A stretch of 64,000 bases of DNA from JANRKH01 sp964351245 (lineage in GTDB: Bacteria; Pseudomonadota; Alphaproteobacteria; Rickettsiales; Rickettsiaceae). Shown piece by piece: positions 18,165-29,665 of this stretch. Every line of letters starts with the position of its first letter. Position 1 is the stretch's first letter. The stretch is taken from NCBI GenBank assembly GCA_964351245.1, contig CAYGNF010000001.1, positions 1 to 64,000 on the forward strand. Direction: 5' to 3'. The translations under genes were made by a program, and so were the position numbers. The notes under the pieces were generated by a model. That model made no database searches. It saw only the letters and a list, made by a program, of their open reading frames with translations, and was not told where the DNA came from.

Positions 18165-19191
18165 ATAAAGCCTCAAACATATCGTAATATACAATGATAG
18201 AAGATATTAATACTACCCAAAAAAGCGAAAGTGGTAAAAAAAACTTCCAACCAAGATTCATGAGTTGGTCGTATCTATATCTAGGCACTGTAGCCCTGAT
18301 CCATAAAAATACAAACAAAAGAAAGCTGACTTTGGCTATAAACCATACTACTCCAGGAATAAACATCAAGAACTTAATTCCGAATGGAGGATAATACCCG
18401 CCTAAAAACAAAGTAACACACATAGCGCTTACAAGGATCATATTAGCATACTCTCCTAAAAAAAATAATGCAAATGCCATGGATGAATATTCTACATTAT
18501 AACCCGCAACAAGCTCTGCTTCTGCCTCTGCCAAATCAAAAGGATGTCTGTTAGTTTCCGCTAAGATAGAAATAAAGAATACTACAGACATAGGTAGCAT
18601 AAGTATCTGAAGCCACCAAGGCATGTTTTGAGACCTTTCAACAATTTCTACAAGATTTAATGACCCAGTAACTAATAACATAGTAACTATCACAAGCCCC
18701 ATAGAAACTTCGTATGATATCATTTGAGCTGACGAGCGTATAGCTCCTAAAAAAGCGTATTTAGAGTTACTTGCCCATCCTGCTATTACAATACCATATA
18801 CACTCAATGATGATATTGCTATCACATATAGAACTCCAACATTAATATTGCATAGTACTAAATGTTTATCAAAGGGAATTACAGCCCAACCAATCAACGC
18901 AAGGACAAATGTAATCATAGGAGCAAGAATAAAAAGAATTTTACTTGATGTAGATGGCACAATAGTTTCTTTAAAAAGAAGCTTGATAGCATCAGCAATA
19001 GGTTGCAACAATCCGAATGGGCCCACAACGTTCGGCCCTACTCTCCTTTGCATTAATCCTATTACTCTTCTTTCTGCGTAAGTTAGGTAAGCTACACAAA
19101 GCAATAATGGTACAATAATACAAGATATTTGTACGACAATATATGAGATTTTAAAAGCTAGGACAATATATCCATCTTCTAAATTTATCAT
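18157..19191 (-). CDS. nuoH: NADH-quinone oxidoreductase subunit H
   Basis: NuoH (ND1) forms much of the quinone-binding chamber at the junction of the two arms of complex I. The 344-residue, eight-helix protein contains the signatures [36 protein letters not shown] (split over two blocks), [25 protein letters not shown] and [21 protein letters not shown]. Its ATG overlaps the nuoG stop by four bases. Confidence 0.97.
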   Translation of the reverse strand: MINLEDGYIVLAFKISYIVVQISCIIVPLLLCVAYLTYAERRVIGLMQRRVGPNVVGPFGLLQPIADAIKLLFKETIVPSTSSKILFILAPMITFVLALIGWAVIPFDKHLVLCNINVGVLYVIAISSLSVYGIVIAGWASNSKYAFLGAIRSSAQMISYEVSMGLVIVTMLLVTGSLNLVEIVERSQNMPWWLQILMLPMSVVFFISILAETNRHPFDLAEAEAELVAGYNVEYSSMAFALFFLGEYANMILVSAMCVTLFLGGYYPPFGIKFLMFIPGVVWFIAKVSFLLFVFLWIRATVPRYRYDQLMNLGWKFFLPLSLFWVVLISSIIVYYDMFEALYA

Positions 19192-21212
19192 AGAGCCTCA
19201 TGCAATAATTCTCTTGCGCAACTTGCCATAGTTTTAGATGCTCTAGAGATAGAATTCGAGAGATAAAAATTTACATATCGAGGCTTAATAGACTCATGAG
19301 TAATTTTTGCATTAGATGAAAATTTGATTGCATGCTCTGTCCTACGTGTTTCTAGAAATTTACTCATCTCATATCTTAAGCCTGCAAGATCCTTAAATCC
19401 AAAATCGATGTTCAGTAGATTGCCTATGCGCATGATTATCTCATAATCTGGTAACGCATCAACGGGGCCGCGAACAGAAGCGTAAGCTTTCTGTATAATA
19501 GCTTCGTTATTCATATAAGATGCATCTTTTTCTGAAAAAGCGTAAGCTGGTATTATGATGTCAGCTTTACCCGCGTTCAAATCTCCATGATGCCCTATAT
19601 ATACTATCATACCTTTTGATGTTTCTGGTATTGCAATCTCATCTGCATCCAGTAAAAATAATAGCTGCAATTCTCCTGATGTTACGTTCTTTACCATCTG
19701 GCTTGCGCTCAAACTTTTCTTTGCATTATAAAAACCAAGATCTAGAGCTCCAACTGTTGATGCATGATTGTGCAATATATTAAATCCATTCCATATATCA
19801 TTGATTACTCCAAATTTCGAACATATTCGCTCAATAGATGCACAAATCGCTAATCCATCTTTGCGTAAATATACTCCGTCTCCAATAATGATTGTAGGTT
19901 TTTTGGATGTTTTAATTACTTCTGATAATGGATGTATCCCTTCTTCAATTTCGTTAAGAATAGCTGCATCATGACCTAAATACTTGGATGCAAAAGCTTC
20001 ATCTATACTCTCTCCAATAGAATATATACTTAAATTTCCAGCTTTTTCTAATTTTGATATTCTAGCGCCGAGCACAGGAGCATTTTTTCTAATATTACAT
20101 CCTATTACAATCAATAAATCTGATTCTTCTAGGCCCTTATATCTTGTATTAAATAAATAATTTCCTCTTGATGATGCATCTATATTGTATCCAAACTGAT
20201 TGTAATCAACATTTGAAGACCCAAGTCTGTTTAGCAATAATTTCGTTATATACATAGTCTCGAGATCTGTCATAATGCCAGCAATGGCTCCTATTTTAGA
20301 TCGCTCAACTAAACGCAGAGTAGATGCGATCTTCTCCAGTGCATTTTCAATACTGGTTGGTATAAGCTTGCCATTTTTTCTGATATAAGACTTATCTATT
20401 CTTTGATTCTTAAGTCCATCATATGAGAATCTTATTCTATCAGAAATCCATTCCTCGTTTATATCTTCATTGATACTAGGGAGTACTCTCATTACTTCAA
20501 GCCCTCTTGAATCTAAGGTAATATTTGAGCACATAGCGTCAAACACATCTAGGGATTTTGTGGATTTTAGCTCCCATTTTCTTGCAGTATATGCGTATGG
20601 CTTAGAGTTTAGGGCTCCTACTGGACACAAATCAATTATATTACCGGAGAGCTCAGAGGTAATAGATCTTCCTAAATATGAGCTTACCTCCATATTCTCT
20701 CCTCTACCTATAGCTCCTAACTCTGATGTACCTGCTACATCCTCCATAAATCTTATACATCTTGTGCAATGAATGCACCGTGTCATATGGGTTTGAATCA
20801 AGGGACCCATATACTTATCGCTGACACCTCTTTTGATTTCTTGATATCGTGATGTTGGATTGCCATATTTATAAGATTGATCTTGCAAATCGCACTCACC
20901 CCCTTTATCACATATAGGGCAATCAAGTGGGTGGTTTATAAGTAAAAACTCCATTACTCCTTGGCGGGCTTGTTGTACTTTGGCGCTATCTGTAAATACT
21001 TCCATTCCATCAGACACAGGCATTGCGCATGAGGCTACTGGCTTTGGTGATTTTGCTACTTCAACCAAACACATTCTGCAATTGCCTGCTATTTTTAGAC
21101 GATCATGATAACAAAATCTAGGTATTGTAATTCCAGCTATCTCGCACGCTTGAATCAAAGCGATTCCATCTTCTACTTCTATCGCTTTTCCATCTATAGT
21201 TATTTTTGCCAT
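19188..21212 (-). CDS. nuoG: NADH-quinone oxidoreductase subunit G
   Basis: This is the large Fe-S subunit of the peripheral arm of complex I. The 674-residue protein has an N-terminal 2Fe-2S ferredoxin domain (Cys in FCYHDR and CRMCLVEV, then CAMPV). Next come a [17 protein letters not shown] block with the His-Cys3 4Fe-4S cluster, a [10 protein letters not shown] cluster closing at CPVGAL, and a long molybdopterin-oxidoreductase-like domain. Length matches the mitochondrial 75-kDa type. It is the first gene of the cluster here, so nuoA-F must lie elsewhere, as known for other Rickettsiales. A well-formed promoter precedes it. Confidence 0.97.
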   Translation of the reverse strand: MAKITIDGKAIEVEDGIALIQACEIAGITIPRFCYHDRLKIAGNCRMCLVEVAKSPKPVASCAMPVSDGMEVFTDSAKVQQARQGVMEFLLINHPLDCPICDKGGECDLQDQSYKYGNPTSRYQEIKRGVSDKYMGPLIQTHMTRCIHCTRCIRFMEDVAGTSELGAIGRGENMEVSSYLGRSITSELSGNIIDLCPVGALNSKPYAYTARKWELKSTKSLDVFDAMCSNITLDSRGLEVMRVLPSINEDINEEWISDRIRFSYDGLKNQRIDKSYIRKNGKLIPTSIENALEKIASTLRLVERSKIGAIAGIMTDLETMYITKLLLNRLGSSNVDYNQFGYNIDASSRGNYLFNTRYKGLEESDLLIVIGCNIRKNAPVLGARISKLEKAGNLSIYSIGESIDEAFASKYLGHDAAILNEIEEGIHPLSEVIKTSKKPTIIIGDGVYLRKDGLAICASIERICSKFGVINDIWNGFNILHNHASTVGALDLGFYNAKKSLSASQMVKNVTSGELQLLFLLDADEIAIPETSKGMIVYIGHHGDLNAGKADIIIPAYAFSEKDASYMNNEAIIQKAYASVRGPVDALPDYEIIMRIGNLLNIDFGFKDLAGLRYEMSKFLETRRTEHAIKFSSNAKITHESIKPRYVNFYLSNSISRASKTMASCARELLHEAL

Positions 21213-21242
21213 GACATGATAAAGATTGGTTCTCCAAGTAGT

Positions 21243-21271
21243 ATTATAAAAAGCATTGGGTTCTATATCAA
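21243..21271 (-). promoter_or_regulatory. sigma-70 promoter of the nuoG-N operon
   Basis: On the minus strand, TTGATA (21266-21271), a 17-base spacer and a perfect TATAAT (21243-21248) lie about 31 bases upstream of the nuoG ATG. The downstream leader carries GGAGA. Confidence 0.65.
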
Positions 21272-21343
21272 CCTAATAGTTTGCTTTTTATAGTTATAGA
21301 GAAGTTATGTGGTCCATGTGCATAGTTTACTAGGATTTGTAGT

Positions 21344-21368
21344 CGAAATCTTCCTTATGAAGGTTTCG
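21344..21368. repeat. 10-bp hairpin between rbfA and nuoG
   Basis: CGAAATCTTC and GAAGGTTTCG flank a CTTAT loop, with nine Watson-Crick pairs and one mismatch or wobble. It sits after the rbfA stop and before the nuoG promoter, so it could end or process the infB-rbfA transcript. No T-tract follows it on the minus strand, so a classical terminator is doubtful. Confidence 0.4.
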
Positions 21369-21425
21369 TATAAGATTTATACCCCCGATGAGATAGATCA
21401 ATCTATACAACAGATGGGTACTATC

Positions 21426-21800
21426 TCAGAAAACTGGTTGGTCTAATAATTTACACAAGGTCTCTTCGACCGCAAATGCATTTTCTGCTCCTTTATCGTA
21501 ATAAAATCTTAATTCAGGAGAATAACGGAGTTTGATTGATTCAGTAACTTGCTTTCTGATAGCATACTTAGATTCATCTAATGCGGTTAAAATTTTTGCA
21601 ATATCAAGCGAAGTATCAAATGGTAGAAAATAGCAGGAAGCGTGCCTTAAATCAGCCGAAACTCTTACTGAAGTAATAGTAATACTGTGTTTAATTAAAT
21701 TTATATCAAGCCCCCTTTTGCGTGCAAAAATATTTGCAAGACTTTGCTGAATTAGTGATGCTACTCTTAGCTGCCTACTGGTATTTTCAGAATTTTTCAT
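21426..21800 (-). CDS. rbfA: ribosome-binding factor A
   Basis: RbfA is a 30S maturation factor needed for late 16S rRNA processing and cold adaptation. The 124-residue product has the KH-fold pattern of the family: R-x-ASLIQQSLANIF near the N-terminus, SVRVSADLRHASCYFLPF for the central strands, and a C-terminal RYSPELRFYYDKGAENA. Length is normal. It ends the rimP-nusA-ylxR-infB-rbfA operon, 26 bases after infB. Confidence 0.93.
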   Translation of the reverse strand: MKNSENTSRQLRVASLIQQSLANIFARKRGLDINLIKHSITITSVRVSADLRHASCYFLPFDTSLDIAKILTALDESKYAIRKQVTESIKLRYSPELRFYYDKGAENAFAVEETLCKLLDQPVF

Positions 21801-21826
21801 ATTAATCTCATTAAAAATTGTGTCTT

Positions 21827-24259
21827 CTATAGGGTCCTTTTTTCTTCTATAAGCTGATACACCTCAACACTATCGCCTTCTCTCATGTCATCATATCCCT
21901 CAAACGCTATACCACACTCATAATTCTCCTTGACTTCTTTCACTTCATCTTTGAATCTTTTTAAAGTCTTGAGCTTGCCTTCATGAATCACTATATTATC
22001 CCTAATAAGCCGCACTCCAGCACCTCTCTTAATAGTACCCTTCGTGACATAACTACCAGCAACCTTACCGACTTTGGTGATATTAAATATTTGCCTTATT
22101 GATACGCTGCCAATATACACTTCCCGTACGATAGGAGATAGCATGTCAATCACGATAGATTTTATATCATCGAGTAAATTATATATTATTGAATAATATT
22201 TGATTTGCGTGCCTTCTCTATCAGCTGCAACTTGTACATTTGCCCCTGCCCTTACATTAAAACCAAGAATCATTGCCTTGGATGCACTGGCAAGATATGC
22301 ATCAGATTCAGTAATGCCACCTACTCCCGAATGTATAATCCTGATACGCACTTCTTCGTTTACAATTTTTGCGATACTACTTATTATTGCCTCTAAAGAT
22401 CCGTGTACATCTGCTTTTAGTACTATCGCCAATTCTTTCACCCCAGATTCTCCTGCAGCCTTTAAGAACATTTCTTCTAAACTACTTTTGTGTATTTTTT
22501 CATTCTTCTTTTCTAGCGATTTTTTAATACGATATTCTGTTATATCTCTAGCTTGCTTTTCAGTTTGCACAACTGCAAACGGCTCTCCTGCAAGAGGGGC
22601 CTCTCCTAATCCCCATACTTCAGTTGGCATAGAAGGTGAGCATGATTCTAGGTCTATCCCTTTATCATCAACCATTCTCTTAACTTTACCATAACAAGAA
22701 CCGGCCACTATCAGATCACCTTTTTTTAGCGTACCTCTTGTGACTAAAACTGTTGCAATGACTCCCCTACCTTTATCGACTCTAGATTCAATAACAGCAC
22801 CTGAACAAGGAGCCGTAGGACTTGCTTTAATATCAGCCATTTCGGCAACTAGTAAAATCGCCTCTTCTAACTTATCTAGATTGATTTTTTTGGTAGCTGA
22901 TACAGGTACTACTATAATATCTCCCCCATATTCTTCTGCTACCAAGTTATTGCTCAGTAATTCATTTTTGACTTTGTCGATATTAGCGTCAGGCTTATCT
23001 ATTTTATTAATTGCAACAATAATAGGTACATTAGCTGCTTTGGCATGATTTATAGCCTCTATAGTCTGTGTCATTATGCCATCATCGGCTGCAACAACTA
23101 GTACTATTATATCTGTTATTTTTGCTCCTCTACTTCTCATCTCAGCAAAAGCTTCGTGACCGGGCGTATCTATGAAAGTAATACTTTTACCCGATGGAAG
23201 ATTGACTCTATAAGCGCCTATATGCTGAGTAATGCCTCCAGATTCTTGTGATACTACGTCTGTAGACTTCAGAGCATCAAGTAAGGATGTCTTACCATGA
23301 TCCACGTGGCCCATAATCGTCACAACTGGTGCGCATGGTAATTTATCTTCCGTATCTTCTTCTTGTGAAATAAAGTTTTCTACGTCTGATTCATGCACTC
23401 TTTTAGTCTTGTGACCCATGGTTTCTACGATAATTTCAGCAGTATCTGCATCAATATTCTGACTTGCATTTGCAATCATGCCTAGCTTCATCAATGCTTT
23501 TATAACATCGGCAACTCTCTCAGACATTCTATTTGCTAACTCGCCTACGTTAATAAGCTCAGGAATTATCACTTCTCTATATACTTTATCTTGTTTAACT
23601 GTGAGCTTACGTTTTTCCTTTTCTCTTGCGCGCTTAATCGAGGCAAGGCTTCTGGTTCTTGTTCTTGAGCTATCTCCATCCTCAGATTGAAGCATTCCAA
23701 AAATATCATTTTTCTTGAGTTTTTTTGGCTCTTCCCACTTGGATTTTACCGGGGCTCTCTCTGCATCTTTTACAATCACTGAGTCAGATGCTTGCATAAC
23801 ATCTGTCTTAATATGCACTGGTTTTAAATTTTTATTACCGTGCTTAGCATCATCTACCTCTACTGACTCGGCAACCCTTCCTCCTGGATTATTCCTAGTA
23901 GATTCTTTTGCTTGTGAGCGTTCGAGCTCTGCTTGAGCTACAGCTTTACTTCTTCTTTCTTGCTCAATTTCTCTTTGTTTTGCATCTTCTGCTGCTCTTC
24001 TAAGTAAATTAAGCTTACTATTTACAACCCCTTCTTCGTGAGATATCGAACTACTATTATTTTCCTGAGATGCATTTCGTGTAAGGAGAGATGGGCTACC
24101 TGATTGACCTCTTTTTACCTCTACTGCTACAGAATTAGCCTTACTAGATACATATGTTTTACGCAAACCGGATGAGTCTATAGGTCTTGATAAAGTTAAT
24201 TTATTAGAGCCAAGAGTTAGTTTTTTTGGTTTATCGTCTGTGTTATTTTTTTCTGTCAT
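21827..24259 (-). CDS. infB: translation initiation factor IF-2
   Basis: IF-2 is the GTPase that brings fMet-tRNA to the 30S subunit. The 810-residue protein has a charged, disordered N-terminus (about 1-230), then an IF2_N module ([19 protein letters not shown] pattern). The G domain has the motifs GHVDHGKTS (G1), DTPGHE (G3) and NKID (G4). Domains II, III and IV follow. The ATG of infB overlaps the ylxR stop by four bases. Length is typical for alphaproteobacteria with a short N-terminal extension. Confidence 0.98.
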   Translation of the reverse strand: MTEKNNTDDKPKKLTLGSNKLTLSRPIDSSGLRKTYVSSKANSVAVEVKRGQSGSPSLLTRNASQENNSSSISHEEGVVNSKLNLLRRAAEDAKQREIEQERRSKAVAQAELERSQAKESTRNNPGGRVAESVEVDDAKHGNKNLKPVHIKTDVMQASDSVIVKDAERAPVKSKWEEPKKLKKNDIFGMLQSEDGDSSRTRTRSLASIKRAREKEKRKLTVKQDKVYREVIIPELINVGELANRMSERVADVIKALMKLGMIANASQNIDADTAEIIVETMGHKTKRVHESDVENFISQEEDTEDKLPCAPVVTIMGHVDHGKTSLLDALKSTDVVSQESGGITQHIGAYRVNLPSGKSITFIDTPGHEAFAEMRSRGAKITDIIVLVVAADDGIMTQTIEAINHAKAANVPIIVAINKIDKPDANIDKVKNELLSNNLVAEEYGGDIIVVPVSATKKINLDKLEEAILLVAEMADIKASPTAPCSGAVIESRVDKGRGVIATVLVTRGTLKKGDLIVAGSCYGKVKRMVDDKGIDLESCSPSMPTEVWGLGEAPLAGEPFAVVQTEKQARDITEYRIKKSLEKKNEKIHKSSLEEMFLKAAGESGVKELAIVLKADVHGSLEAIISSIAKIVNEEVRIRIIHSGVGGITESDAYLASASKAMILGFNVRAGANVQVAADREGTQIKYYSIIYNLLDDIKSIVIDMLSPIVREVYIGSVSIRQIFNITKVGKVAGSYVTKGTIKRGAGVRLIRDNIVIHEGKLKTLKRFKDEVKEVKENYECGIAFEGYDDMREGDSVEVYQLIEEKRTL

Positions 24260-24804
24260 CTTTGTTCATTAAAAAATTTGTATTTCTGGTATAGTAAAGC
24301 TACTTCTTGCGCAAAATTATCTGAAAGGCATAAATATTTTACCGCGTTTTTCCCCAAAGTATCAGAGAGTTCTTGTGAAGAAAATAACTCTATTATATTC
24401 ATATTTGCAGTTCTAAATTTCTCTCTTTCACTAGCGTCATAAGCTTGAACAATCAAAAGATCTGATTTTGTTCTTAGCGTATCCTCTAATCGAGATTTAC
24501 CAATATATATCTTTCCAGACTTTTTAGCTAGTGCAATAAAATCTATCATCCTATTATAATAATATTGCAAAATCCTAGATCTCACAATTTCTTTGCTTAT
24601 AGAGCAATTAAAATACTCGCACAAAAACTCATCCGTTAGCCATCTATGCACAAGATCATCGTCTGAAGTGATTATTAGATTCGGTCCATCTAAAACAAAG
24701 TCAGGATCAAAGCATATATCGGAATCCTTAGAAAGGACAAATCTGTAAGCACCTTGCGTTTTTACATAGTTTTTTGTAATATAGCAAAGATATTTTTTTG
24801 GCAC
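24256..24804 (-). CDS. YlxR-like / L7Ae-fold RNA-binding protein of the nusA operon
   Basis: The position between nusA and infB and the 182-residue length match the alphaproteobacterial fusion of YlxR (DUF448) and a YlxQ/L7Ae domain. The N-terminal 75 residues hold a divergent YlxR fold: [23 protein letters not shown] stands where normal members have the GRGAW/Y loop, which is lost here. Residues about 90-160 ([25 protein letters not shown], then [13 protein letters not shown]) fit the L7Ae-type RNA-binding core. It is probably a ribosome or RNase P associated factor. Identity rests on context plus the second domain. Confidence 0.75.
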   Translation of the reverse strand: MPKKYLCYITKNYVKTQGAYRFVLSKDSDICFDPDFVLDGPNLIITSDDDLVHRWLTDEFLCEYFNCSISKEIVRSRILQYYYNRMIDFIALAKKSGKIYIGKSRLEDTLRTKSDLLIVQAYDASEREKFRTANMNIIELFSSQELSDTLGKNAVKYLCLSDNFAQEVALLYQKYKFFNEQR

Positions 24805-24875
24805 GTATCTCCTGTTTAAAATTCGTTGCTCATGCTTATAAAAATGCTACCGATACGCATAACATATTCATGGCG

Positions 24876-26369
24876 CTAATCTTTAGTTCTAGACTTAGCT
24901 AGATTAATCACTGATTCTATCTCTGCATTTTCTACTTTAAGCTCAGGCAAGATACTTCTAAAATCCTGTACTGTCAATTCCGCAAGATCCTCTAAGTTTT
25001 TTACGCCATTCTCTGCAAGAGTTACGAGTTGATCCAAAGAAATACTGAGTGTATCTAGCAATTCTTGATCTACTCCAAGATACTCAAGTTTCGCTAACAA
25101 GTCAGTATTTTTATTATTTACGTGCTCTTCTGCTCTGCGCTTCAGTTCTGTGACTAGTTCTTCATCAAAACCTTCAATGGACAATAAAGAGTCTATCTCG
25201 GAGATTGCGATTTGCTCGACTGAAGAATATCCTTCTACTGCTAAGAGCTGAGCTACTACCTCTTCCATTTCTAGTGCCTCCATAAATAAAGATGTAGATG
25301 CACTGAATTCTTGTACTCTTTTTGTAGATTCTTGCTCTTCAGTCATGACTTCAATATGCCATCCGGTAAGCTGGGATGCTAATCTAACATTCTGACCTCT
25401 TCTACCTATTGCTATGCTACATTGATCAGTTGGAACTATAATCTCAGCATTTTTTCTATCTTCATTAATAATAACTTTACTAATCTCTGCAGGTGACATT
25501 GAATTTACAATATATTGAGCAGGATCTTTACTCCACAATATAACATCAATTTTTTCTCCGCCAAGCTCGTTTGTCACCGCCTTTATCCTGCTACCCTTCA
25601 TACCGATACAAGAGCCAACAGCATCAATGCTAACATCACTTGCAAAAACTGATACTTTTGCTTTAGAGCCAGGATCTCTTGCTACAGATTTGATCTCAAT
25701 TTGATTTTCATATATCTCGGGAATCTCTATAGCCATTAACTTTGCAAGAAACATACTATCACTACGAGATAAGAAAATTTGCGGACCTTTTGGTAGCCTC
25801 TCTACATTCATTACATATGCTTTGATTCTATCATTAATCTTAAATATTTCTGCTTTGATTTGTTGATCTCTCTTGATCACGGCTTCGGTTCTACCAAGAT
25901 CTACTACAATCTCTCCAAATTCTAATCTCTTGACTACTCCGCCTATGATTTCTCCTACTCTATCTTTGAAATCTTCGTATTGTTTTTCTCTTTCTGCGTC
26001 TCTTACTTTTTGCACTATCACTTGTTTGGCAGACTGAGCAGAAACTCTTACAAGATCAATAGGTGGTAAAAGCTCAAGAATATGATCTCCGATCTGTAGA
26101 GCAGGGTCACGCTCTTGGGCATCTGGTAGTGATATCTCAGTTACTAAGTTTTCAGGATTCTCAACTATATCAAGAGCTCTATATAAACTGATTTCGCCAG
26201 TCTTATGGTTAATCTCTGCTTTAATATTTTGCTCATGGCCGTATTTTCTTCGCCCCGCTACTGCTATTGCATCTTCCATTGAAGATAGTACTACATCTAT
26301 AGTAATACCCTTTTCTCGCGCTACTGACTCTGCAATTTGCAATATTTCAGCACTACCTTTATTTAACAT
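24876..26369 (-). CDS. nusA: transcription termination/antitermination factor NusA
   Basis: NusA binds RNA polymerase and nascent RNA to modulate pausing and termination. The 497-residue protein has the N-terminal polymerase-binding domain (1-130), an S1 domain (about 135-200, IIGGVVKRLEFGEIVVDLG), KH1 and KH2 with the GMKGSRIKAV and GRRGQNVRLAS GxxG loops, and C-terminal acidic helix-hairpin repeats (about 370-490). This is the long form seen in Gram-negative bacteria. rimP ends 14 bases upstream. Confidence 0.97.
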   Translation of the reverse strand: MLNKGSAEILQIAESVAREKGITIDVVLSSMEDAIAVAGRRKYGHEQNIKAEINHKTGEISLYRALDIVENPENLVTEISLPDAQERDPALQIGDHILELLPPIDLVRVSAQSAKQVIVQKVRDAEREKQYEDFKDRVGEIIGGVVKRLEFGEIVVDLGRTEAVIKRDQQIKAEIFKINDRIKAYVMNVERLPKGPQIFLSRSDSMFLAKLMAIEIPEIYENQIEIKSVARDPGSKAKVSVFASDVSIDAVGSCIGMKGSRIKAVTNELGGEKIDVILWSKDPAQYIVNSMSPAEISKVIINEDRKNAEIIVPTDQCSIAIGRRGQNVRLASQLTGWHIEVMTEEQESTKRVQEFSASTSLFMEALEMEEVVAQLLAVEGYSSVEQIAISEIDSLLSIEGFDEELVTELKRRAEEHVNNKNTDLLAKLEYLGVDQELLDTLSISLDQLVTLAENGVKNLEDLAELTVQDFRSILPELKVENAEIESVINLAKSRTKD

Positions 26370-26383
26370 AATTGCTCCATAAT

Positions 26384-26914
26384 TTATTGATTCAGTTGTG
26401 GTTTTTTATTTTTATCGCTTTTAGACAAACTCTCCCTAAACATACTCTCGGAAAAAATTAACTTAGCATGTTTAATTTCTTGGAACTCGAATGCTACAAC
26501 AGCACTATTAGGTAACTTCAGCATTACCTTGCTATTTTCTACTCCCGTGATTTCGGCCTGAAAATTCCTTGATCCTTCGTAAGGATTACATAGCTTGACC
26601 TTGGCAATACGATTTTTAAATCTTTCATAATCTTCTAGCTTTACAAGTGGTCTTTCTATGCCGGCAGAAGATACTTCGAGATAATATTTATCAGAAATAA
26701 TATCTTCTACATCAAGTAAAGTAGCAAAATGCATACTCACATCCTTGCAATCTTTTATTGTAACACTCTGATGATCGAGTCTATCTATTGATATTTCTAG
26801 TACTTTTCTTACACTTCCTGAAAATGTTATTTTAACAATTTCAAAGCCAAGGCTATTTGCTAATGGAAGCAATGCATTGTGTATTGTGGTCTCTGTGCCA
26901 GGTAAATTTATCAT
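26384..26914 (-). CDS. rimP: ribosome maturation factor RimP
   Basis: RimP helps early 30S assembly. The product has 176 residues from the ATG at 26914. Upstream in-frame extension would need a TTG start and adds only a hydrophobic heptapeptide, so the ATG is preferred. Family features are the LEISIDR strand of the N-terminal domain, the signature YYLEVSSAGIERPLV, and a C-terminal SH3-like domain (about 95-155). It heads the rimP-nusA-ylxR-infB-rbfA operon, the conserved order for alphaproteobacteria. Confidence 0.93.
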   Translation of the reverse strand: MINLPGTETTIHNALLPLANSLGFEIVKITFSGSVRKVLEISIDRLDHQSVTIKDCKDVSMHFATLLDVEDIISDKYYLEVSSAGIERPLVKLEDYERFKNRIAKVKLCNPYEGSRNFQAEITGVENSKVMLKLPNSAVVAFEFQEIKHAKLIFSESMFRESLSKSDKNKKPQLNQ

Positions 26915-27054
26915 ATCCAGTAACAAGATTAGCAAGCATGAGCAGAAAGGTGATGGGTAAATAATGAAACACTATTTTCATCTGAAAACTTAAGAATAGT
27001 ATATTAAGTTTTAGTAAGACTTGTATCTTTTTGCTATGCTATATATAAAAATGC

Positions 27055-27080
27055 AAAAAGACGAGTCAAGCTCGCCTTTT
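27055..27080 (-). terminator. intrinsic terminator after the AI-2E-family permease gene
   Basis: The minus strand reads GGCGAG-CTTGA-CTCGTC followed by TTTTT: a six-pair stem, with one G-U pair, and a T-tract. It lies about 100 bases past the stop at 27178. The plus strand also ends with TTTT, so it may work both ways. Confidence 0.65.
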
Positions 27081-27177
27081 CACGTGTTATTTAAAACTTG
27101 GTGGTAAAACTAACATATATCAATAGTTAAGTCAATAGTCTTTCGTAAAAAATCTCCACCGCATAAGGATGCCTTTA

Positions 27178-28221
27178 TTAATTCTTAGAATCTAATTCTA
27201 AAATTAATTTCTTGCATACAATTTTTACAACTCCAACTAATGGCACGGCAAGCAATACTCCCATTATCCCAAAAAACTCACCCAGTACAAGTATAGAAAA
27301 AATTATCGTCAAAGGATGTATGCCTAGTGTATCTCCTATAATTTTTGGATAAAGCAGCATATTCTCTATTATCTGGGCTAAGAAAAATATGCCTAAAATC
27401 CAGATCTGCTCAATGCCGAAGCCGTTATTTAAAAAACTTACTCCAATACAAGAGATGATAGTAATAGCTGCTCCAACGAAAGGTATAATTATAGAACATC
27501 CAAACAATACTCCAAATAATAACGCATACTCAAAACCTATTAAATTTAGGGCAATAACGTAATAAATACTCGTAAGAATCATCACCTTAAAAGATGCGAG
27601 CAAAAATCCAAAAATTAGTATATATATTTCATCTAATATACTGTTCATTTTTTTAAATCCGATTTTAGTGATTAACCACCTAAAATCTCTCTCTATAGTA
27701 GGGAAATCGATTAAAAAAAAGAATAATACTACGGGAAACAAGAGTATCATAAATAATAAATTTGCAGTAAAGCTTGCGTATTGCAATGCTATGTCAACTG
27801 CATCGCCAGCATTTTTGTATGAGATTCTAAAATTTGTAATCATGTCATTCATATAAATAAATGCATTTTCTCCAAAATAAAATTTTATACTATCAAGTAA
27901 TTTTGGCATTAAATCATACAACAGAACGGCTTGAAATGCAGGAAATTTATGAATCAAATCATTAATCTGAGCGATGCATAATGGAATGATTAATACAATG
28001 GATAGGGCAAATGTCGCAGCAAAGCATATATATACAAAAGATGCGCAATATAGGTATTGCATATTGAAATATTGACTTAATATCCTTGCAATACCCTTGA
28101 GTATATAAGCGACTAAAAATGCTATTAAAAATGTCAATACTACACCGGATGCGTAGTGACAAATTAGGAGTAATATGATGAATAATATACTCATTAATAA
28201 ACTTTGTGGAGATAATTTCAT
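27178..28221 (-). CDS. AI-2E / PerM family membrane protein
   Basis: The 347-residue protein has about eight hydrophobic helices in the pattern of the AI-2E transporter (UPF0118, PerM) family: two helices at the N-terminus, a central amphipathic cytoplasmic region (about 65-140), then five or six helices. The conserved C-terminal block is PLTIIFSILVLGEFFGIMGVLLAVPLVGVV. Members have been linked to export of signals or to Na+/H+ antiport; function here is not known. Its ATG overlaps the stop of the DUF2066-like gene by one base, an association also seen in other alphaproteobacteria. Confidence 0.85.
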   Translation of the reverse strand: MKLSPQSLLMSILFIILLLICHYASGVVLTFLIAFLVAYILKGIARILSQYFNMQYLYCASFVYICFAATFALSIVLIIPLCIAQINDLIHKFPAFQAVLLYDLMPKLLDSIKFYFGENAFIYMNDMITNFRISYKNAGDAVDIALQYASFTANLLFMILLFPVVLFFFLIDFPTIERDFRWLITKIGFKKMNSILDEIYILIFGFLLASFKVMILTSIYYVIALNLIGFEYALLFGVLFGCSIIIPFVGAAITIISCIGVSFLNNGFGIEQIWILGIFFLAQIIENMLLYPKIIGDTLGIHPLTIIFSILVLGEFFGIMGVLLAVPLVGVVKIVCKKLILELDSKN

Positions 28222-29555
28222 TAACCCCCTACATTAATAATTACTGGGTTTTTCTCTTGGTTATAAAAGAAACTGAGTTTATTATCATAAAATTTCTGCA
28301 TCAAAGACAAGGTATCAAGATCAGTGTAAATCTTTATTTGGTAAGTCATTTCATATCCTACTAAGATACTAAACTTTTTAATATCAGGAATATTATTTAG
28401 TTTTTGTTGTATTTTTTGTAATTCGCCGTCATAATTTATCTGCATTAAGAAAGTGTAGTAGTTTTTATCTGCATGATTCGATGAATCACTTGATCTACCT
28501 ATACCAAACTTTTCCATAAGATAGGCAGATAGAGCGTTGTTCTTCTGTAAAGGTTTACCGTATTCTTCTATCAAATCATCGATTATTTTATTCGTGATAT
28601 TTACTAAATCAACCTTTGAAGTTTTTGATAAATTAAATTCTATCACCCTCTTTTGGCGAGATTGTTCTGAGATGATAGTATATTCTAATCTAAATAATGA
28701 GTTACCGTTAGATTTATTAGTAATAAACTCTCCGGTAGGTATAATCACTCTATTAAAAAGTTTATTTGGTAATTTAGAAATTAACTGCTCAAAGCTTAAT
28801 TGAAATAAATTCTCCTCATTCACTCCAACTTCTCTGTATTTAGATGGTGCTAACAATATTAAACTATTATCTATTAGTTTTTGCCTAGCGCTCATCCAAG
28901 ATCCTACCCACCCCTTACTTCTACTATCGAAGTAAATTGACTTATTGATCTTAAAAACCGGTATCACCATAGCTGATAAAAACTTCTCTCTTATATCTTC
29001 TGAGGTATATTTCTTTATCAGACTATTAACAGAGGATTGCTTGAATGAAAATGTTATAGTGCTAGAATATTTAGCGCCTGATAGATACTCCTCTGACTTC
29101 TCGTTAGAAAATATGATATCGTCAAATACTTCCCGCAATTCATTTGGTGGTATTTTTTTTAGAAACTCGCTATTTTCTTGGTTACTCAAACCCAAACTAT
29201 CGGCCATAATAATTAAGGCTCTGTTCATAGCCTTATCAATCGCTTTAACTTTTGCTTCATATTGGTTATTGCCTACGCTTTCTGCGTAAATCTGATCTAG
29301 CACCGCTCCATCTGCAAAAGCAGAGCAGCATGTCATCAGCATCATGAATAGAGTAGTAACTTTAGGGCTAAAAAATATATTGTACGAATGCAATATTGTC
29401 CTTAATTCCTTTACTACATTCATTATTTTGCATGTAACAGTAGATATAAATCCCAAAATAACACTAATGAAACAAGTCAAGTAATGTAAGAGAGTATGTG
29501 TGATAAGCGAGAGTAACCTACGATGTATTTTTAGTTCATGCATATTTATTTTCAT
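28221..29555 (-). CDS. DUF2066-like exported protein
   Basis: The product has up to 444 residues. The first 45 read poorly and the true start may be an internal ATG at 29420, which would give a signal peptide ending near CCSAFADG. The mature N-terminus (YEAKVKAIDKAMNRALIIMADSLG..., then an SSTITFSF strand) fits DUF2066, a periplasmic domain found next to AI-2E permeases in alphaproteobacteria. The remaining 250 residues are alpha/beta, without recognisable catalytic motif. No clear Shine-Dalgarno supports either start. It is coupled to the permease gene by a one-base TAATG overlap. Function is unknown; family assignment rests on pattern and context. Confidence 0.6.
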   Translation of the reverse strand: MKINMHELKIHRRLLSLITHTLLHYLTCFISVILGFISTVTCKIMNVVKELRTILHSYNIFFSPKVTTLFMMLMTCCSAFADGAVLDQIYAESVGNNQYEAKVKAIDKAMNRALIIMADSLGLSNQENSEFLKKIPPNELREVFDDIIFSNEKSEEYLSGAKYSSTITFSFKQSSVNSLIKKYTSEDIREKFLSAMVIPVFKINKSIYFDSRSKGWVGSWMSARQKLIDNSLILLAPSKYREVGVNEENLFQLSFEQLISKLPNKLFNRVIIPTGEFITNKSNGNSLFRLEYTIISEQSRQKRVIEFNLSKTSKVDLVNITNKIIDDLIEEYGKPLQKNNALSAYLMEKFGIGRSSDSSNHADKNYYTFLMQINYDGELQKIQQKLNNIPDIKKFSILVGYEMTYQIKIYTDLDTLSLMQKFYDNKLSFFYNQEKNPVIINVGG

Positions 29556-29665
29556 CTAAATTACTAATAATATTATGCATATACCTCTAATAAGCATATC
29601 TTGCGAGTCAAGAGTTTATAAATTAATATCAGGCATTACTGCATATTTCTTTTGTCAAAAATATG

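Noticed and set aside
22200..22694. 164-codon plus-strand ORF inside infB
   Set aside because: Wholly antisense to the conserved G domain and domain II of IF-2; no start site and no family pattern.
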